This document shows, piece by piece, positions 24,609 to 29,470 of a stretch of DNA of 29,470 bases. Below the pieces are notes generated by a model that made no database searches, had not been told where the DNA came from, and was given only the letters and a program-made list of their open reading frames with translations. Within the stretch, counting starts at the first letter, position 1; each line of letters begins with the position of its first letter. The DNA comes from a virus, in IMG/VR virus record IMGVR_UViG_3300032322_002141, positions 1 to 29,470 of that record. One strand, 5' to 3'. The position numbers and the translations under genes are program-made.

Positions 24609-25190
24609 CTATTCTTTTACCACCGTAAACACTAAATCATCATAGCGTCCCTTCACATTACGCAAATCAATGGTTTCAAAGATAAAACCCTCTGGGACCT
24701 GCTGCTCAAGAGATGCAAACCAATCGGTGCTCTGCACGTCTTCAATGATTGCCACGCCATTTTTAGCGAGCAATGGCAAATAAAGAGAAAGGAATTGACA
24801 CTGGCTCTCTAATGTATGAGGACCATCGTCAATGATCAAATCAATCCCCTTGGGCGCCAAGGTTTTAACCTTTGCGGCTGCTGCTTCCGTATAAGCGTCT
24901 TGAAATAAAATTGTGGAACGATTCAAATCAAGACTGTCGTAAATCTTGGGGTGGACAATATCAACATTGTCCAGATAGATGAACTTTGCTTTCGGCAGAT
25001 AATCCTGCCACAAGAGCATCGATCCACCATATTGAATGCCAACTTCAGCCACTACTGCAGGCTTATTAATCAATGGGGCAAGAAAATGCTCATACATTTC
25101 AATGTATGAATGGAAGGTGTCCTTGTCAGTGCCACCATCTTTTTCGTGACCATTGATGTCGTAATAAGCAATAATTTCGCGAAGGTTCAT
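24609..25190 (-). CDS. Class I SAM-dependent methyltransferase, MycE-like
   Basis: This 193-residue protein has an AdoMet-binding motif I at 49-57 (EVGIQYGGS), an acidic residue after strand 2 (FIYLDNVD), and DLIIDDGPHTLESQCQF at 117-133. The latter is typical of the macrocin O-methyltransferase/cephalosporin hydroxylase-like group, where Asp and His bind a metal near the sugar hydroxyl. It probably O-methylates a sugar. It is the last gene of the sugar cassette and overlaps the upstream gene by four bases. The substrate is unknown. Confidence 0.75.
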   Translation of the reverse strand: MNLREIIAYYDINGHEKDGGTDKDTFHSYIEMYEHFLAPLINKPAVVAEVGIQYGGSMLLWQDYLPKAKFIYLDNVDIVHPKIYDSLDLNRSTILFQDAYTEAAAAKVKTLAPKGIDLIIDDGPHTLESQCQFLSLYLPLLAKNGVAIIEDVQSTDWFASLEQQVPEGFIFETIDLRNVKGRYDDLVFTVVKE

Positions 25191-25807
25191 GGCGTGAAAT
25201 AAGAAGGGCAGTAGCTGCTAGACGGGCAGGCTTGATTGTAGTGGTCCAAATTGGTTTCATGCATGTTGGCAATATTGCCCTGCACAGAACCAATCCAAAA
25301 TTCTTGACTCATGCGATCATGGTCATTCAGAAAACCAGGATCTAGCTTCCGCAAGAAAGAAGCATTGGCCCACCAATAATTGCCAGATGAATGCGGCACT
25401 GGAAACGTTCTCCAATTTACTCCCACCACGTCGTAATTATCAAGCAAGGCAACGGCTTCTCGCCATTTCACCAGAATGAAATGCTGCATCATCATGCGCC
25501 AATCGTCTTGATTCTTAGTGGGATGAGAAATACCTTTGCTATGGAAATAAAGAATTTGTGAATCAGGGAATTCTTCTGCATACTGCCTAGCTAACAGTAA
25601 TGACGGCTTTTCCGAAAATCCTTCTGTTCTATAAATTGTCTCATAGCCAATTGCTGGCACGGGAGCCTGTCCATTCACTGAAATAGTCAGGCGAGCATTG
25701 TCCATCAGCCCGCTCATGAAGAGCAGTCCCATTTGCTCACTAAATAGCTGCTCCCAATCATGAGCCTGAAACAAATGGTAAACAATAATCAGTTTTTTAT
25801 TTGTCAT
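25187..25807 (-). CDS. Putative glycosyltransferase
   Basis: This 206-residue protein (ATG 25807) contains SQILYFHSKGISHPTKNQDD WRMMMQHF, then ALLDNYDVVGVNW, HSSGNYWWANASFLRKL. The sequence HSKG with a downstream W..M and the GNYWWANA segment are shared by a group of phage and bacterial proteins often annotated as glycosyltransferases, where Lys/Asp residues bind the nucleotide sugar. No signal peptide or membrane segment is evident; the N terminus (KLIIVYHLFQ) starts with a strand as in a Rossmann fold. The specificity is unknown. It lies between the two methyltransferases of the cassette. Confidence 0.65.
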   Translation of the reverse strand: MTNKKLIIVYHLFQAHDWEQLFSEQMGLLFMSGLMDNARLTISVNGQAPVPAIGYETIYRTEGFSEKPSLLLARQYAEEFPDSQILYFHSKGISHPTKNQDDWRMMMQHFILVKWREAVALLDNYDVVGVNWRTFPVPHSSGNYWWANASFLRKLDPGFLNDHDRMSQEFWIGSVQGNIANMHETNLDHYNQACPSSSYCPSYFTP

Positions 25808-26954
25808 TTGCAATGGGGAGCAAGGTCATAATGCGACCATCAAAATCTTTCCGTAAAGACGCTTCAACGTAATCCGCAAAATTATGAGCAAGAATAATCA
25901 CTGTATCGTAATCTTTCAATGCGCTTCTGTCCACCACTTGAAAGCCAGTGCCAGGAACATAAAGCCCCTGCTTTTCAATGGTATCATCAATCACCACTGT
26001 TTTTCCCATTGTATTAACATTTAAGCCAAGGGCATTAAGGAACACACATCCTTTGGCAGCAGCGCCAAAAAAGCAAATTCTTCCTAGTTCGCCAGTAGAA
26101 AGAACATCGTTAAAGTCACTGCGCAATTTTGATATTGTTTGATCAAAATTGCACGAATTAACAGCTTTTTGCTCTTTTTCTTTAATAGCAGACAAGTCCA
26201 ATGCTGGCGCACCAATTTCTTTATTTGTCATCCAAAGTCGCATCGTGCCACCATGAATAGACTGAGGAAAAAGTCCAATAATCCTTAGTCCATATTGTTT
26301 AAACAACTCTTCCAATGGGGTAAGAAGCCAGTAATAATAATGCTCGTGATAAAATTGATCAAACTGGCCAGTAGTAACAGTCTCCAAAGTATAAGGAAAC
26401 TCCAATATCCATAGGCCATCTAGGAATTTAACAATGCCACGCATGAAGGCATGAATATCCTTGGTGTGCTGAAATACATTAGTAGAGACAATTAAATTGG
26501 CCTTTGGTAGGTCCATTTGATCATTAAATTGTCCGCACACAAATTCGTTCCCTGCATTCTCATTCACTTCCCGCAGATTCTGTCCCATATCCACATTGAC
26601 GAAGCGCTTTGGCTTGGTTCCACTCCAAGTTTCGTTTTCTGTGGATGCTTCTCGAAAAGCATTTAGCAGCGTGCCATCATTGCCACCCACATCAATGACA
26701 GTGGACAGATTGAGGTGGTCGATGGTTTTATAGAGTTCCTTGCAATGGTCAATATACGGCTGACTCACTCCACTCCTATAGAGATAGTGCTTGTATAAAA
26801 TTTCTGGATCAACTGCATAATCCAAGTGAATAGTTAAATCTTCTTCGACAATCGCCTTCAATGGGAACTGCTCCGCCTCCATTGATTCTTGTTCGCTACG
26901 GCACAAATTGTTTACCAATGGCTGCGTGCCTAAGTCCAGAAGAGTGCGCGTCAT
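25797..26954 (-). CDS. TylCIII/NovU-type sugar C-methyltransferase
   Basis: Of the 385 residues (ATG 26954), the first segment holds LLDLGTQPLVNN and LDYAVDPEILYKHYLYRSGVS, the middle the AdoMet site VIDVGGNDGTLL (86-97) and IVSTNVFQHT, then the family's catalytic-type YHEHYYYW at 202-209 and the C-terminal FFGAAAKGCVFLNALGL. Together these are the Methyltransf_13/SAM/Methyltransf_14 layout of enzymes that C-methylate keto-sugar nucleotides in deoxysugar pathways. The N-terminal zinc-binding cysteines of the family are not present: the equivalent stretch reads FPLKAIVEEDLTIHLDYAV. The active-site motif is intact. Confidence 0.88.
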   Translation of the reverse strand: MTRTLLDLGTQPLVNNLCRSEQESMEAEQFPLKAIVEEDLTIHLDYAVDPEILYKHYLYRSGVSQPYIDHCKELYKTIDHLNLSTVIDVGGNDGTLLNAFREASTENETWSGTKPKRFVNVDMGQNLREVNENAGNEFVCGQFNDQMDLPKANLIVSTNVFQHTKDIHAFMRGIVKFLDGLWILEFPYTLETVTTGQFDQFYHEHYYYWLLTPLEELFKQYGLRIIGLFPQSIHGGTMRLWMTNKEIGAPALDLSAIKEKEQKAVNSCNFDQTISKLRSDFNDVLSTGELGRICFFGAAAKGCVFLNALGLNVNTMGKTVVIDDTIEKQGLYVPGTGFQVVDRSALKDYDTVIILAHNFADYVEASLRKDFDGRIMTLLPIANDK

Positions 26955-26956
26955 GA

Positions 26957-27679
26957 TCAAGGTGCAATGTAATGAAGGGGAATAGTCCGAAAAGTGGTGC
27001 CTGGTAGAAATTTATCTTGCATTAGAACAATGCCAGAAAGCAGACGCTCTGAAAGGAAAGCCATTGCTCGCTGATCATAGCCCTGCAGCGTTTGGATGTC
27101 GTCTCCATAGGCCTGCCATATAGGCCACAAACAATCAAACAGTACGTTCATGATTTTCTGGTAGAGCGGCCACGAGCCAACTGCCATGGGGCCACCCTGG
27201 AAACGATTGGAGCACCACACCTGTGCCATTTCAGCTTCCGAAAAGGGAAAGTCCTCCTGCCTTGCCACGTCCATCGTCAGCTCTACGCCAGGAAACATAT
27301 GGCCTCCTCTGAATTGAGCTGCCATTGAGCAGGGAAATATGCATGGTTCAGACAGATACAGAGCATTTGGAGAGACAGTCGAGAGGGAGTCGTCAGCCCA
27401 AAAGCGACGGTATTGAGCATTGCCAATAATTCCCTCTTCCGATTGCTGCATTAGCCAATGCAAGGCAGTCAACTCTCCCCACCAAGGATTCAACGCAGAA
27501 ATATTATTATCGCAATCATCGTCGAACAAACACCCTTCCAGTGCAAGTTCTGAACGTCTCTCTGGAGAAAGACTGCAGGCATGCGCAATGATGGTTTTCA
27601 ATGGGAATGTGGAGGAATAGCGCATGGGCTTGTCCTCCATCGCCACCGCGTAAATCACGGGTAAATTATTAGTTTCCAT
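26957..27679 (-). CDS. DUF4422-like glycosyltransferase/polysaccharide protein
   Basis: This 240-residue protein (ATG 27679; a TTG earlier is possible) carries the central motif NPWWGELTALHWLMQQSEEG followed by IIGNAQYRRFW, like the CELTALYW...HYRRYF core of DUF4422, a family found in capsule and LPS clusters and regarded as glycosyltransferase-like. The start overlaps the end of the previous gene (ATG within its last codons). The N terminus (PVIYAVAMEDKPM) lacks a signal peptide. The exact sugar is not predictable. Confidence 0.72.
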   Translation of the reverse strand: METNNLPVIYAVAMEDKPMRYSSTFPLKTIIAHACSLSPERRSELALEGCLFDDDCDNNISALNPWWGELTALHWLMQQSEEGIIGNAQYRRFWADDSLSTVSPNALYLSEPCIFPCSMAAQFRGGHMFPGVELTMDVARQEDFPFSEAEMAQVWCSNRFQGGPMAVGSWPLYQKIMNVLFDCLWPIWQAYGDDIQTLQGYDQRAMAFLSERLLSGIVLMQDKFLPGTTFRTIPLHYIAP

Positions 27680-28379
27680 AGATTGCACGAGAAGCCCAAA
27701 GTTCGTTGTAATTATTCACGCCCTTGGCTCCAACGCCAGTCAGGTCGCCACCACCAGAAGGCTTGCTCCAGGCCATGATGGTGCCATCGGGCAGCACGAA
27801 TGCACGATTCTTCTGCTCATGCGTGGGAGTTAGCTCCAAATAGTCCCCGTAGACGAAATCAGCGTGCCCTCCATGGGCAGCTAATGCTGCGCCCAGTAGC
27901 GTCGGGCCAGTAGGGCAAAGTGGCGTGATGCCATAGTATTGCTCCTTGCAATTGTTAATGATCATTTCAATGGCAAATTGCAAAGCCGTATTATCAGGCT
28001 GCGAATAGAGCACAGTGGTGGCGCAGGCCCATGAAGTGAAGCTGAACCGCTGGATGTCCCTGAAAGCCAGGAATTTAATGCGATCACCCACTTCAACTGG
28101 ATTGACCACCCTGACGGCAATATCCAAATACCAGCCACCAAGTTTATTGAGCAGGCAAAAGCGTCCTAAATCAGCCTTATAAGAATATGGCTTTAGGCAG
28201 TCGTAGGCCCAAACTACTTCCTTGCCATAGTTGTCTCCAATAAACTCTCTCAGGGTTTCATTGTCGTACAGCGTGTAGTCGGCCCCACTAAAGGCATTGC
28301 GCACCGTTTGCGAAGCGTAGTCCAGGAAAGGAGATAACCCTTGGTCGCTGTCAGAAAGAAAGATTTGTGAAACATTCAT
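27669..28379 (-). CDS. GT32-like glycosyltransferase (DXD sugar-binding region)
   Basis: The 236-residue protein (ATG 28379; a TTG three codons upstream is also in frame) has the GT32/Gly_transf_sug core YSYKADLGRFCLLNKLGGWY followed by LDIAV. In relatives this stretch reads ...ADLLRY..L...GG.YLDxDV; here the second Asp of the DXD is Ala. The tail CPTGPTLLGAALAAH and WSKPSGG fit the family. It likely transfers a hexose to a sugar acceptor. It follows the GT4 gene with overlapping stop and start region. Confidence 0.8.
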   Translation of the reverse strand: MNVSQIFLSDSDQGLSPFLDYASQTVRNAFSGADYTLYDNETLREFIGDNYGKEVVWAYDCLKPYSYKADLGRFCLLNKLGGWYLDIAVRVVNPVEVGDRIKFLAFRDIQRFSFTSWACATTVLYSQPDNTALQFAIEMIINNCKEQYYGITPLCPTGPTLLGAALAAHGGHADFVYGDYLELTPTHEQKNRAFVLPDGTIMAWSKPSGGGDLTGVGAKGVNNYNELWASRAIYGN

Positions 28380-28384
28380 GATGA

Positions 28385-29470
28385 TCAACCAATTTTGACG
28401 GGAGCGCCGAAGCCTTTAAATGATTCCTGCTCTTGCTTGCTGAGCACTTCATCTACGATGCACAGCATCTTTTTCGTGATCACAGGCCAGGTGAATTGCT
28501 TTTCATGAATACGATCATGACACCACTGCCCAGCCTTTTGCAAGCTTGAACGGTCTTCGTAATAATCATTCAAGATGGCAGCCACACTGGAGGGATCAGG
28601 CAGTAATCGCTCTAAGCCATAATTCCTATCAGTCTCCGAACCATTGCAAGCAATGCGGGGGATGCCATTGAAAATTTCCTTAAGGCTTGTATGGTCAGGA
28701 ACCACTTGCACAGTGCCCGTTGCAGCATGCTCGCTATTGACGAGCCCCCAGCCTTCGCCAATGCAAGTGTTGAGGCCAATGTCCACTGCGTTGTACACTT
28801 TGTTTAACTGCTCAATTGGGAGGCAGTTATGCGTGGAAAAATGAGGGCTCGTAAGGATGAGCTTACCTGCAGCGTCATAGCCCACGTCACGCGCCACCCG
28901 CTTGAACAGCGGAATGATCTCCCAGCCCATATCTTTGGCGCCCATATTGAGCCATAGACGGGCATCAGGCTTGTCCTTGGCAAATTCAATGAAGCCTTTG
29001 ATGGTTAAGTCAATGCGCTTGCGCGGCTGGTTCCTGTTGCCATTGAAGACAATAAACGTGTCCTCTGGCACGCCAAGTTCCCTTCGGCATTCAAGAGGGT
29101 CGATGGGGAAGAATTTAGTGAAGTCAGTGCCGTGCGGGATGATGTGAATGGACTTGTCATAGCCCATCTTGATCAGCTCTTCCTTGCCGAATTCTGTATA
29201 GGTGGCAAGGCCATCCCATTCGCTCACAGGACCATTTAGCTCGGGGAAAATTCCATAGCTATCAATGGGCGTATAAACAAAAAATTTGAAGGGCAGCTTT
29301 GCCCTTAGTTGCTTCACTGCATCCCACAAGTTGATGGCCACCCACAAATCATTGGTCACCCACACTAAGTCTGGTTCAATGGTCTGAATTAGTTCTGCAA
29401 TGCGATGGGAACCAAATGGGTCGGAGCCATGCGCCATCGCAGGATAGCTTTTGTATTTAACGGCTTCGTC
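28385..29470 (-). CDS. GT4-family glycosyltransferase, 5' end outside window
   Basis: The frame runs in from the window edge (codons D-E-A-V-K before the first ATG at 29437), so the start is not seen and the N-terminal Rossmann region is incomplete. The GT4 hallmarks are present: KSIHIIPHGTDFTKFFP, FNGNRNQPRKRIDLTIKGF, and the E-x7-E motif in GEGWGLVNSEHAATG followed by VQVVPDHTSLKEIF. It is a retaining, nucleotide-sugar-dependent transferase, probably cytosolic. It opens the visible part of the sugar cassette; there may be more genes upstream. Confidence 0.88.
   Translation of the reverse strand, partial: DEAVKYKSYPAMAHGSDPFGSHRIAELIQTIEPDLVWVTNDLWVAINLWDAVKQLRAKLPFKFFVYTPIDSYGIFPELNGPVSEWDGLATYTEFGKEELIKMGYDKSIHIIPHGTDFTKFFPIDPLECRRELGVPEDTFIVFNGNRNQPRKRIDLTIKGFIEFAKDKPDARLWLNMGAKDMGWEIIPLFKRVARDVGYDAAGKLILTSPHFSTHNCLPIEQLNKVYNAVDIGLNTCIGEGWGLVNSEHAATGTVQVVPDHTSLKEIFNGIPRIACNGSETDRNYGLERLLPDPSSVAAILNDYYEDRSSLQKAGQWCHDRIHEKQFTWPVITKKMLCIVDEVLSKQEQESFKGFGAPVKIG

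Noticed and set aside
1-29470. CRISPR arrays, tRNA genes, insertion sequences, integrase or attachment sites
   Set aside because: No regularly spaced repeats, cloverleaf-like segments, transposase frames or long terminal repeats were noticed on reading.

Overview
The window is part of the genome of a tailed phage (or prophage) with a long, flexible, lambda-type (siphovirus) tail. Nearly everything is on the minus strand, so the natural reading order is from high to low coordinates; the one gene I accept on the plus strand is a small XRE-type regulator at about 23.36-23.65 kb. Coding is dense: most junctions overlap or are a few bases apart, no gene-free stretch exceeds 300 bases, and the longest non-coding gaps are about 35-61 bases. 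I see no tRNA, rRNA, CRISPR array, insertion sequence or integrase. Host: the two tail proteins with the YQPGR and SWYGAVG motifs, and the DUF6496-like protein, remind me of cyanophage virion proteins, so a cyanobacterial host is my best guess, held only moderately.

Layout in transcription order. (1) 29470-24609: six tightly packed genes for sugar chemistry (a GT4 glycosyltransferase cut by the window edge, a GT32-like glycosyltransferase, a DUF4422-like protein, a TylCIII/NovU-type C-methyltransferase, a second putative glycosyltransferase and a MycE-like class I methyltransferase). (2) 24587-23651: a DUF6496-like small protein that appears to be extended by a programmed -1 frameshift into a conserved phage domain, then an acidic unknown protein. 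(3) 23358-23654 (+): XRE regulator, divergent from the head genes across a 61-base region with inverted repeats. (4) 23296-19467: head genes (DUF2213 protease/scaffold with a probable nested scaffold start, cement-like protein, DUF2184 major capsid, connectors). (5) 19426-17690: major tail protein followed by a strong intrinsic terminator, then tail terminator and completion candidates. (6) 17703-16727: tail assembly chaperones G and GT with a classic -1 slippery site. (7) 16692-7158: tape measure protein (1528 residues) and lambda-order M, L, K, I, J. (8) 7158-1: C-terminal tail-tip and fibre proteins, including two tandem paralogues and a LamG-like fibre protein cut by the window edge.

How it works together: regions 3-8 build capsid, neck and a long tail whose tip carries several separate beta-rich proteins in place of one long J protein. 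The sugar cassette sits just upstream of the head genes, where terminase and portal genes would often be found, and most likely decorates the virion or the host surface. The most unusual item is the predicted frameshift at 24277-24317, where heptamer, 5-base spacer, 8-bp stem and continuation of a conserved domain in the -1 frame all agree.
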